IMG/VR virus record: IMGVR_UViG_3300028581_000116
Location: 1 to 36,254 of that record
Origin: a virus
Reading direction: 5' to 3' (one strand)
DNA length: 36,254 nucleotides
The notes under the pieces are model-generated. The model saw only the letters and a list, made by a program, of their open reading frames with translations, searched no databases and was not told where the DNA came from. Every line of letters starts with the position of its first letter. Positions within the stretch are counted from its first letter, which is position 1. The position numbers and the translations under genes were made by a program. This document shows positions 8,970-15,153 of this stretch, one piece after another.

Positions 8970-9529
8970 CGAATTATCCCTTTCATGGAAACATTATTAT
9001 CGGTTATGGTTTTATAATAATTCGGATCACCTTTTTCATTATCCCCAGAACCGGAAATAACACTAGAACCACTACCAGAACCAGGATTAGGTTTCCCGTG
9101 AAAAGCAAAGGTTAAATCCAAATCTTTCCACAAACCATTAATACAAGCAAGAGTAGAACGGATTTCCCGGTATATCGGATGCACCACTAAAGCACCTTTT
9201 TCGGTTACAATCATCGGTGATTCCAAAGCCAACTCTTCCATCTGCATCTTCATCAACTGCACATATAAGGGAACAATCTGCATCCCTATCTTAAAGAGCA
9301 TTGCTTCATCAAGGTACTTATATGTGCCGAGGATGGAATTATACAAGGTTTCAAGATACTTTACCTGGACTGCACACTTACCACGCTTCAGGTAATTACA
9401 CATATTAACAACGGGACAGTTATGATCCGAACAATCACGGATACCATCCCAGGCAAATAATGCCACATCTTTGCGGACAAAACCTTTCTCTAACGCTAAG
9501 TCTCCGATCTTTAATTTCAGCGGACTCAT
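8966..9529 (-). CDS. Probable terminase small subunit (P27-like), with a cysteine cluster
   Basis: 187 residues, first gene of the late operon and coupled to the large terminase. The stretch MIVTEKGALVVHPIYREIRSTL followed by LWKDLDL matches the pattern of P27-family small terminases (V..KG...HP..........L..L.L). The N-terminal part has Cys33, Cys38, Cys44 and Cys52 plus His36, a possible zinc site not typical of the family. A Gly-Ser-rich linker (about 148-162) separates the C-terminal tail. An AGGAGGTGC ribosome site lies just upstream of ATG 9527-9529. Confidence 0.65.
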   Translation of the reverse strand: MSPLKLKIGDLALEKGFVRKDVALFAWDGIRDCSDHNCPVVNMCNYLKRGKCAVQVKYLETLYNSILGTYKYLDEAMLFKIGMQIVPLYVQLMKMQMEELALESPMIVTEKGALVVHPIYREIRSTLACINGLWKDLDLTFAFHGKPNPGSGSGSSVISGSGDNEKGDPNYYKTITDNNVSMKGIIR

Positions 9530-9552
9530 GATTGCACCTCCTGTTTAAAAGG

Positions 9553-9581
9553 AAAGTAACAGAACTTACATGGTTTGTCAA
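9553..9581 (-). promoter_or_regulatory. Promoter of the late (terminase-portal) operon
   Basis: Minus strand: TTGACA (9576-9581), 17-nt spacer, TACTTT (9553-9558), with TGT directly before the -10. It sits 24 nt from the small terminase start. The TTCTGTTAC block has the same sequence and spacing as the promoters at 819-847 and 12724-12752. Confidence 0.65.
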
Positions 9582-9738
9582 CTTAATTATACGGAAATTA
9601 ACATAGGTACGTTTAAATCCGAGTAAAAAACATATCTTTACTCATAAACTCATTTATTTTACGGTGTGAAGCATTGTCCGCTGTTGTGCATAGAAGTATA
9701 AGAAGCTTTAAAGCTGTAAGAAAGAAGAACAGAAAATA

Positions 9739-9786
9739 AGAAACCAAGGTTTTGTTGATTTTGACTAAAAAATTGGGAAAAAATTT
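9739..9786. repeat. 48-bp direct repeat, copy 1
   Basis: Identical over 48 bp to 9825-9872, starting AGAAACCAAGGTTTTG and ending in GGGAAAAAATTT. Each copy contains one CCAAGG, the reverse of a motif repeated further right. Function unknown. Confidence 0.9.
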
Positions 9787-9824
9787 GTGGAGCGGTTAAA
9801 TGCTTTTGTTTATGCTTATATGCT

Positions 9825-9872
9825 AGAAACCAAGGTTTTGTTGATTTTGACTAAAAAATTGGGAAAAAATTT
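9825..9872. repeat. 48-bp direct repeat, copy 2
   Basis: Exact second copy of 9739-9786, with 38 bp between the two. Duplication or a paired protein-binding region near the late promoter. Confidence 0.9.
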
Positions 9873-9920
9873 ACGGTGAGGTCCCTATCTCGATGTCTGC
9901 ACTAATCTTTTGAGATATAG

Positions 9921-9939
9921 CTTGACGTATCACGTCAAG
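9921..9939. promoter_or_regulatory. Perfect 8-bp inverted repeat (operator-like)
   Basis: CTTGACGT-ATC-ACGTCAAG: two perfect 8-bp arms with a 3-bp centre, the size and symmetry of a dimeric repressor operator. TATAAT occurs about 16 bp to the right (9954-9959), but -35 spacing is poor, so no promoter is claimed. Confidence 0.5.
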
Positions 9940-10046
9940 ACAAACAGTATTAGTATAATGCGATGGGGCTTGTTATTATGCTGATATGATATACAATGTT
10001 TGATGTATTATTCTTTTATATTATACTGTTATAATACTAACATATA

Positions 10047-10068
10047 ATCATATGTATATACATATGAT
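10047..10068. repeat. Perfect 22-bp palindrome
   Basis: Arms ATCATATG and CATATGAT around TATATA form a perfect 22-bp palindrome in an AT-only setting. It could be an unwinding or cruciform site, or an operator. Confidence 0.6.
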
Positions 10069-10115
10069 ATGTAATAACATAATATAATACTAATACTTAT
10101 ATTCAAGACAATAAA

Positions 10116-10146
10116 AAAGCGTAGCAGATTCAATCTGCTACGCTTT
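10116..10146. terminator. Bidirectional intrinsic terminator
   Basis: An 11-bp perfect stem (GCGTAGCAGAT / ATCTGCTACGC, loop TCA) is flanked by an A run on the left and TTTATTT on the right. It can end transcripts from both directions and directly follows the two-gene minus operon. Confidence 0.85.
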
Positions 10147-10151
10147 ATTTG

Positions 10152-10325
10152 CTATCGTAGATAACAAGCTATATGTTTTCGCAATATTACTACTCTATTA
10201 TAAAAAGTAGTAATACTATAATCATCATGTAAATGATCGTTAATAGCTTTGACATCTTCACTACTTACGTCATTTAAATCAGATAATAACGCTTTTAATT
10301 CTTTTACAAGCAGATGTTTTTTCAT
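10152..10325 (-). CDS. Small hypothetical protein
   Basis: 57 residues from ATG 10323-10325 to TAG at 10152-10154, starting MKKHLLVKELKALLSDLND and ending RKHIACYLR. Acidic and helical in the first half, basic at the end. No family recognised. It follows the larger gene by 12 nt and ends 6 nt before the terminator, which supports a real two-gene operon. No strong ribosome site is visible. Confidence 0.45.
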   Translation of the reverse strand: MKKHLLVKELKALLSDLNDVSSEDVKAINDHLHDDYSITTFYNRVVILRKHIACYLR

Positions 10326-10337
10326 ATCTTGTCATCA

Positions 10338-10742
10338 CTATGCGATACGTTTACTCATTTTCTTAGCTGTATCACTCGTCGCATGTCTCTCGATGCGTTT
10401 AGCGACTTCAAAATGCGTCATACGTCTATTTGTTGACTTCTCGTAGAAGCGTACATCATACTTGCAGACAAGCGATAACATCTTCGCAGCAACGAGCTTA
10501 TCGTGACAAGCTAGCTTCTCTAGTTCGCTTTGTGTCAATACTTGCGCTTTAAGCAATGCAGTTATAAACGCAGTTGCTGCGTACGCTTGCGTACAAGCGC
10601 TATAATCGTATGTTTCGCGCGTCATTGCGTCAATAGAGACAAGCGACTTTTCAGACTTTTTAGCGACTTTGTAAAGATCACAAACAGACTTATTTTCATT
10701 GCTGATTTTTCTGATAATGATCTTCGTTTTATTCGTTTTCAT
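10338..10742 (-). CDS. Hypothetical protein of small minus operon
   Basis: 134 residues from the ATG at 10740-10742 (MKTNKTKIIIRKIS), preferred over an in-frame ATG at 10778 that lies inside a leader hairpin. Basic, largely helical, with no recognisable domain. Bases such as GCG, TCG and CGC are more frequent than in the surrounding AT-rich DNA, giving it a different look from the phage genes around it. It is transcribed from the promoter at 10927-10954 through a structured leader. Position opposite the early genes is typical of a regulator or moron, but that is inference. Confidence 0.6.
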   Translation of the reverse strand: MKTNKTKIIIRKISNENKSVCDLYKVAKKSEKSLVSIDAMTRETYDYSACTQAYAATAFITALLKAQVLTQSELEKLACHDKLVAAKMLSLVCKYDVRFYEKSTNRRMTHFEVAKRIERHATSDTAKKMSKRIA

Positions 10743-10768
10743 TTCATATCTCTTTTCTTTATTCGTTA

Positions 10769-10825
10769 ATTGTCTCAATAACTTGCAATATTGCAGTTAA
10801 GCAATTTCAGTTATTGCAAACAATT
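10769..10825 (-). promoter_or_regulatory. Leader hairpin upstream of the small minus operon
   Basis: Nested perfect inverted repeats: AATTGT/ACAATT outside and CAATAACT/AGTTATTG inside (10776-10783 with 10809-10816). The loop contains the palindrome TGCAATATTGCA. It ends about 27 nt before the chosen start of the gene at 10742. It may act as an RNA leader or as a repressor site. Confidence 0.5.
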
Positions 10826-10926
10826 AGATTTACTTATGTCAAAGAACAAATGTCTTTATTTATCAGCTTCTACAGCTTATTTAAAGCGTCTAATAAATAA
10901 AGAGCACGTGCAACAAGCACGATTGC

Positions 10927-10954
10927 AGTATATAGACTTTCAATTTTTTGTCAA
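10927..10954 (-). promoter_or_regulatory. Promoter of small minus operon
   Basis: Minus strand: TTGACA (10949-10954), 16-nt spacer, TATACT (10927-10932). About 185 nt of leader follows before the gene. An 11-bp inverted repeat (TCTTTATTTAT ... ATAAATAAAGA) within that leader could be an attenuator. Confidence 0.6.
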
Positions 10955-11196
10955 TTATTCTTTTATTTCAGCAGACTGAGACAATCTCTACCCATCCATT
11001 TCCCTCGACTCTAAAATTAATCCTTCTTATATGCACACATGTACGGACATATCCGTTTTAGCAAATTAACCCTCATTCCGTTTCAAGTAGATAATCCGCA
11101 TTGAAAAAGGAATAAACAACCCTTCCCTTGGATAGGTGCTTATATAACTACCCGTTCCATGGATTATAGTCACTATTAAATGATTAAGGTTGTATG

Positions 11197-11222
11197 ACCG
11201 ATTACCATAAATAGAATAAAGG
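11197..11222. repeat. 26-bp direct repeat, copy 1
   Basis: Starts ACCGATTACCATAAATAG. Nearly identical (one difference near the end) to 11230-11255, with a 33-bp period, about three helical turns. Confidence 0.8.
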
Positions 11223-11229
11223 ACAAACA

Positions 11230-11255
11230 ACCGATTACCATAAATAGAATAAGGG
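11230..11255. repeat. 26-bp direct repeat, copy 2
   Basis: Second copy of the repeat at 11197-11222. Two iteron-like copies on the same face of the helix. Confidence 0.8.
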
Positions 11256-11859
11256 TAGTTATTCCTTATACCATAATAAACAAGTTATCTATAACAATAA
11301 AGGATGAAAGGTTTATTAACCATGGATTTTTTACTTATATATATAACTTTTTAAAACCTTTAAATGGTAAAAGGATAAACCTTCTTTTGGATTCCTTTTC
11401 TTGGTAATTAAATAAACATTCCATGGAATAAGCAATTTAATATAAAACCTAATATTTAATTTTTTAGAAGGGAACTCTGCTCTTTATCAAAAAGGGCCTG
11501 AAATGTTTAATTTCCGTAAAAATTCCCGGTAAATTCTTAAATTTAATTTGATGGAATAGCAGGGTCATTTAATAAAAATTAACAAAAAATCCATAAACCT
11601 TTATGAAAAAACCTTTTTTATGAAAAAACCTTTTATCAATTTTGACCAAATAACCATGGATTGGTAGATCCATGTCCATAATAAACAGTTTTATTTTCAT
11701 AAACAAGAGATTGCCCAATCCAAGTTTTAATGAAAATAAGCTGAAAGGCAAGGGAAGGTTAGCAATCCTTCCCTTGGAAAGATTAACCATTTAACAAAAG
11801 GTTATACGGGTGAAAGGGAAACCTTTAATCGGAAATCCTATGAAAGGAGTGCCCATTCC

Positions 11860-11945
11860 TTGGATCGGTTGCCCTAGTCCAAGGGTTGGGTCTGTTGCAA
11901 GAAGCTCTGTATTCATGCTGATGTCCGAATGATGGCCCGATCCAA
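11860..11945. other. Structured, tRNA-sized segment of unknown nature
   Basis: A perfect 9-bp pairing TTGGATCGG (11860-11868) with CCGATCCAA (11937-11945) encloses 68 nt, including a CCCT/AGGG hairpin and TCCGAAT. Size and acceptor-like stem recall a tRNA, but the D-loop GG, anticodon stem and T-stem are missing. It is listed only as a structured segment. Confidence 0.3.
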
Positions 11946-12538
11946 TTTTAGGGTCGGTCGTGCAGTCATGACCACGTGGGTGGATTGGCTCCGAGTCACC
12001 TCAGTTTTATATGGTTTTATTCAAAATTACTTCAAATAACTTTACTTCTCTTTAATCCTTACCATTCTCTACAATAGCAAACCTTATACCACAATTAAAC
12101 AATAACTTTACCGGTTAAGAACAATTACATTTACTCTTTCTCTTACAACTGTTTCTTCCCTTTCCTTTTCTTTAATAATTCTTGGTTATGGTTTTTTCTT
12201 TTCATTTTTCTTTCTTCCGATTTTTTTCTTTCCCTTTTCCATGGTTTTGGTTTTAATCTTTTTTAATAGTTCCTTGGTTTTTGGTTTTTTGGTTTTTATT
12301 CTTTTCCATGGTTCTTAGTTATTCTTTTGTTTCTTGTTTCAAGAGCTTGTTGGGCCGTGTTTAATCTGCTTTTAAACAGCGGACGTTTGTTTCTGCCGCG
12401 TTATCTTTTCTTTTGTGAAATTCTGTTCATCTATTACTTATTTTTGTGGTAACCGTCAAAAAAGTATTCAGAAAACCTTGATGGTTTTCTTTGTGGGAAA
12501 TTCCATGGGTTTTGTCAGAAAACTAATTATACCGGAAA

Positions 12539-12567
12539 TTTTCTTTTTCTTTTTCTTTTTCTTTTCC
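12539..12567. repeat. TTTTTC microsatellite
   Basis: About four tandem TTTTTC-like units inside the pyrimidine-rich stretch. Confidence 0.7.
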
Positions 12568-12723
12568 TTGGTTTTTCTCTTATTTTAATGGTTTTTATGC
12601 CATTTTTCTTTATTCCTTGGTTATCCACGGTTTATCCTGGTTTTGTTCAATTTGTCTTATTTTTGCCCCAGAAAACCTGCGGAAGTTGTTGATCTTACTT
12701 GAAAAAATAATTGTTTTATTTTC

Positions 12724-12752
12724 TTGACACCCCAGCATGATTCTGTTATCGT
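12724..12752 (+). promoter_or_regulatory. Promoter of the structured RNA and early operon
   Basis: TTGACA (12724-12729), 17-nt spacer, TATCGT (12747-12752), with TGT before the -10. The same TTCTGTTAY block at the same spacing occurs in the two late promoters on the other strand. It is the only good plus-strand promoter seen before the early genes. Confidence 0.6.
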
Positions 12753-12759
12753 TTTCACA

Positions 12760-13240
12760 TGATTAAACTGAAAAAACATAGTGAACCCCGAATTTCTGCT
12801 CTCGATATTACAGAGAAATTCGGAGTTTGTGAGACAAAACTTCCGTCCTCTTGGGACAGCGTAGCAGCGACTACGAAGATGTTTTTTGACATAGATTGAT
12901 ATAAAGCCCGGCTTTTATCAATGACAGTAATGTTTCCCCGGGAACGCAAGATTGTAAAGCGCGTATTTAAAAACGAGAAAAGCGCCGAGCGGAAACAATA
13001 AGTCGAAAATCCTTAAGGAACACGCACTAAGAGTCAGAAGCCTCGAGGGCAGAAAAGAAAATTACTGCCGAGTGGGACAAGTTTACAATATTGTTAATGT
13101 TCTCAGTTATTCCTTTTCGTGGAGAGTCTCAATAAGAACAGAGCTTGAAACGCCATACGCCAAATGGATGTCTCAGAAGAGAAGCATGTTGCTTAGCTAA
13201 TCGTGATGGCCTTAAGGTTTACTCTCTTTCTTTTCTCTTT
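12760..13240 (+). ncRNA. Candidate large structured non-coding RNA
   Basis: No open frame on the plus strand, but dense nested pairing. Examples: a 14-bp stem with one mismatch at 12784-12797/12814-12827; AAAACTTC with GAAGATGTTTT enclosing GTCC...GGAC and CGTAG...CTACG; ATTGAT...ATCAAT with AAAGC/GCTTT (12895-12922); ATTGT/ACAAT around GCGC/GCGC (12951-12999); a bulged GGCAG/CTGCC arm (13048-13069); and GTTC-tcag-TTATT with AATAA-GAAC (13099-13139). Two palindromes CCTTAAGG occur at 13011 and 13210. It starts just after a promoter and ends at two strong hairpins. Size and phage location recall GOLLD or ROOL RNAs, but I cannot identify the class. Confidence 0.6.
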
Positions 13241-13242
13241 TG

Positions 13243-13266
13243 GATCGTAATAATTTTATTACGATC
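13243..13266. terminator. Hairpin at the end of the structured RNA
   Basis: Perfect 24-bp palindrome (arms GATCGTAATAA / TTATTACGATC) followed by TTTC. The U tract is short, so it may be a processing or partial termination site. Confidence 0.45.
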
Positions 13267-13274
13267 TTTCACTT

Positions 13275-13308
13275 GATTCCCGAGAGGTTCTTATAACTCT
13301 CGGGAATC
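13275..13308 (+). terminator. Strong hairpin upstream of the first early gene
   Basis: 12-bp perfect stem GATTCCCGAGAG / CTCTCGGGAATC with a 10-nt loop, followed by ATTTTATC. It could be a leaky terminator or attenuator between the structured RNA and the gene at 13333. Confidence 0.55.
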
Positions 13309-13332
13309 ATTTTATCAGAAAATGGAGATAAT

Positions 13333-13902
13333 ATGAAGATAGCATTGCATGGATTTAGAATAGTAGAGACCCGAGCGGGAAAGCGAATAGAGCATTTCCC
13401 CTTACGGACTGCTAAACGCTACGAGTTAGCAAAATGCCGTATAATGGATCTTTGTCGTGATAGACGATTCAAGCATCTTCCCGAAAGGTTCTTTGAGATA
13501 TGGGACGGAATTACTGCTGTTATGAAAATCACAGTTGAATCCTCGGGACGTTATCACGAAAAAGATTATTTGCTGAAGCCTCGGGATATGATAGAAATCC
13601 AAGGTTATGAAAGAGATTGGGACATTTACACACGTCCAAGATTGAAGAATCAAAAGACCGGAAGAGATACTTCAGATATATCCAAATGGATCTTGAACGC
13701 AAATACTGCTCCGGGAAAGAATGATTCAGAAGTGGCATCTACAAATTATTCAAATAAAGTAGCTGCCGAGGATGTTGTAAAACGATACACTCGATGGTCG
13801 GGAAATCACAGAGATAATTTCTCTCTCGGGAAACAGTTTGAAACTCCCGGAGCTGATCGTGAAAGAATGAACAGTTTGGTGCTCAAAAAAACGGAAATAT
13901 GA
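13333..13902 (+). CDS. Hypothetical early protein
   Basis: 189 residues, with GGAG 6-7 nt before ATG. Very basic at the start (MKIALHGFRIVETRAGKRIEHF) with many Arg and Lys throughout. No domain recognised. The coding sequence repeats CTCGGGA or TCCCGAG many times (for example near 13477, 13540, 13578 and 13830), the same 7-mer found in the hairpin just upstream. First gene after the control region. Confidence 0.7.
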   Translation: MKIALHGFRIVETRAGKRIEHFPLRTAKRYELAKCRIMDLCRDRRFKHLPERFFEIWDGITAVMKITVESSGRYHEKDYLLKPRDMIEIQGYERDWDIYTRPRLKNQKTGRDTSDISKWILNANTAPGKNDSEVASTNYSNKVAAEDVVKRYTRWSGNHRDNFSLGKQFETPGADRERMNSLVLKKTEI

Positions 13903-13942
13903 TGTCAGTAGATTAGAAGAATAAACCTGATGGAGAATGAAG

Positions 13943-14038
13943 ATGAAGAAGCGACCTCGGACGAGAAAAGAAGAAATTAAGATGAAAAGAGCCATCCGTA
14001 AGGTATTCAAAGAAGCCACGCGGAATCGTAATCACTAA
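13943..14038 (+). CDS. Very small basic protein
   Basis: 31 residues, beginning MKKRPRTRKEEIKMKRAIRK, with GGAG 7 nt upstream of ATG. Almost half of the residues are Lys or Arg. Possibly an RNA- or DNA-binding micro-protein. No family recognised. Confidence 0.45.
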   Translation: MKKRPRTRKEEIKMKRAIRKVFKEATRNRNH

Positions 14039-14049
14039 GAGAAGAGAGA

Positions 14050-14119
14050 TGGTGATGGGTGTAAGTGCATAGTAGTGCTTGACTTACATTAACCCACATG
14101 GGCAGTCCAAAGTCTGTCC
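14050..14119 (+). ncRNA. Tandem-hairpin element, diverged copy
   Basis: First hairpin TGTAAGT/ACTTACA (14060-14088), then a linker. The second hairpin is GGGCAG/CTGTCC with the 8-nt loop TCCAAAGT (14100-14119), close to the TYCCMAGY loop of the other copies. The GCAGAGG and GTAATGC blocks are not conserved here and the GGR partner is absent. It precedes the gene at 14146 by 26 nt. Confidence 0.5.
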
Positions 14120-14145
14120 AAATACCGGGTAAAGGAGAAAGAGAG

Positions 14146-14502
14146 ATGGGAAATGTAACTGTTCTGAAAGATCATGTTTTTCCAGAAGGTTTTTGTCATG
14201 ATGAAAAGACCGGAGAAATGTATTTTCAAAGCTCTGATGGAAAGAAGCATACTGATTGGTATGGTAAATTCTTAGAGATTTGGGATGCACCGGAAAACAA
14301 AGAGTTTGCAGATCAAATGAGTCCGATAATTGGATTTGCTCGGGAGCATCAAGCTCTTAAAGATCGTATGATGGAAGCGGCCGACAACGGGTTTGAAGTG
14401 TTTTCTTATCCCCGGTATCTTGAACTTGTTGCTGAAATGAGAATCAAGTATGGTATTCCCGAAGAAGCGGAAACGGACAATGTTATTACTTTCAAGAAAT
14501 GA
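14146..14502 (+). CDS. Hypothetical early protein
   Basis: 118 residues. The ATG at 14146 is preferred over one at 14098 because an AAAGGAGAAAGAGAG ribosome site precedes it and the upstream ATG falls in the hairpin element. Begins MGNVTVLKDHVFPEGFCHDE and ends with an acidic-to-basic tail TDNVITFKK. Helical middle part. No family recognised. Confidence 0.65.
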   Translation: MGNVTVLKDHVFPEGFCHDEKTGEMYFQSSDGKKHTDWYGKFLEIWDAPENKEFADQMSPIIGFAREHQALKDRMMEAADNGFEVFSYPRYLELVAEMRIKYGIPEEAETDNVITFKK

Positions 14503-14531
14503 TTAACCAATAAAAGGAAAAGGAGAGAGAA

Positions 14532-14681
14532 ATGATTAAAGAAGTAAAGATTGCCGGGACATGGCGAGAAGTTGAATGGAGACTTAAAAAGAAAGTTTCC
14601 AAGGAAGATGCTGATAAACGGTTAACCACGCTCATTAAACAATTTGCTCAAAGTTGCCGTGAGGAGGTTAGAAATGTTTGA
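14532..14681 (+). CDS. Small hypothetical protein
   Basis: 49 residues, start MIKEVKIAGTWREVEWRLKK, with AAAGGAGAGAGA upstream. Charged and helical. Overlaps the next gene by 8 nt. No family recognised. Confidence 0.5.
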   Translation: MIKEVKIAGTWREVEWRLKKKVSKEDADKRLTTLIKQFAQSCREEVRNV

Positions 14682-14784
14682 TTTCATTCTTGTTTTCGGG
14701 ATGGTTGTGACTGCTTATTGGATCATGGAAAAAACAATTGATTTTCTCATTCGGAAAATGTATAAGAAAGGACGGTTTATATGA
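14674..14784 (+). CDS. Small single-span membrane protein
   Basis: 36 residues. GAGGAGG lies about 6 nt upstream, inside the previous gene. Hydrophobic residues 2-17 (FDFILVFGMVVTAYWI) form a likely membrane segment, followed by a basic tail KMYKKGRFI. Overlaps the next gene by ATGA. Phage membrane micro-proteins often act on host membranes, but nothing specific can be said. Confidence 0.5.
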   Translation: MFDFILVFGMVVTAYWIMEKTIDFLIRKMYKKGRFI

Positions 14785-14912
14785 CAAGGAAACAGTTCCA
14801 GGGTAACAAGAAGAAGGCAAGAAAAACCTCTAAGTTGTTGAAAGAGGCAAAGAAAAGCAAAAAAGCCGAACTTGAACAGATGATTAAGAATATGGGATTG
14901 CAGAATTTCTAA
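14781..14912 (+). CDS. Small Lys-rich helical protein
   Basis: 43 residues, coupled to the preceding gene by ATGA. Starts MTRKQFQGNKKKARKT, mostly Lys, Ala and Glu, predicted helix. No family recognised. In another frame, coding-like sequence without a usual start continues downstream to a stop at 15063. Confidence 0.5.
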   Translation: MTRKQFQGNKKKARKTSKLLKEAKKSKKAELEQMIKNMGLQNF

Positions 14913-15068
14913 CAGCTTTCGGAGACACAAATCCTTAGAGAAATCCCTAACCAAACTTCAGAATGTGGTTGAGAAAAAGACAGGAAAACCCTTTACATTC
15001 ATCGAACAAGAGCTTTCCGAACGTGTAGATGCTAAATGGCGTTATCGTTATTCACCGATGTAATTTTC

Positions 15069-15115
15069 ACTTTGACGGAATAATCTAATGATTACGCCGT
15101 CATAGGGACAATTAT
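15069..15115 (+). other. Pair of hairpins in a gene gap
   Basis: TGACGG/CCGTCA enclosing TAATC/GATTA, then GGGAC/GTCTC with a 6-nt loop. It has the two-hairpin layout of the recurring element but none of its conserved bases. Confidence 0.4.
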
Positions 15116-15153
15116 GTCTCACTAACCAAATAAAAAGAGAAAAGGAGAAGGAA

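Larger units (their letters stand above)
9582..10115. other. Gene-free AT-rich control region
   Basis: No credible gene. It contains a pair of 48-bp direct repeats, two palindromes (9921-9939, 10047-10068) and a very AT-rich stretch from about 10000 to 10110. It lies between the late-operon promoter and the terminator of the small minus operon. Confidence 0.6.
10980..12720. other. Long gene-free region with CCWWGG palindrome array
   Basis: About 1.7 kb without a convincing gene. At least 13 CCATGG/CCTTGG sites occur between 11126 and 12620 in a common context close to TTCCWTGGWT. It also holds a 26-bp direct repeat pair (11197 and 11230) and a more GC-rich structured part at 11855-12005. From about 12050 to 12680 the plus strand is very rich in T and C. 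It could be an origin, a partition or packaging site, or a regulatory array. None is proven. Confidence 0.6.

Noticed and set aside
9739-9872. CRISPR-like repeat pair
   Set aside because: Only two repeats with a single spacer, no cas genes and no further units.
10791-10979. 62-residue plus-strand frame
   Set aside because: Overlaps the promoter and leader of the minus operon, with no ribosome site.
11569-11790. 73-residue minus-strand frame
   Set aside because: Lies in the gene-free repeat region, has a low-complexity Phe/Leu/Lys product and no ribosome site.
11860-11945. tRNA gene
   Set aside because: The end stem is perfect and the size fits, but the D-loop GG, a pairing anticodon stem and a pairing T-stem are missing.
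12755-12949. 64-residue minus-strand frame
   Set aside because: Runs antisense through the strongest helices of the candidate structured RNA and has no promoter or ribosome site.
12784-13240. Group I intron
   Set aside because: No recognisable P7/P3 core segments and no split gene around it.
14913-15063. Coding-like tail SLEKSLTKLQNVVEKKTGKP in another frame after the gene ending at 14912
   Set aside because: No ATG, GTG or TTG start with a ribosome site, and a stop prevents linking it to the preceding gene by a frameshift. It may be a remnant.
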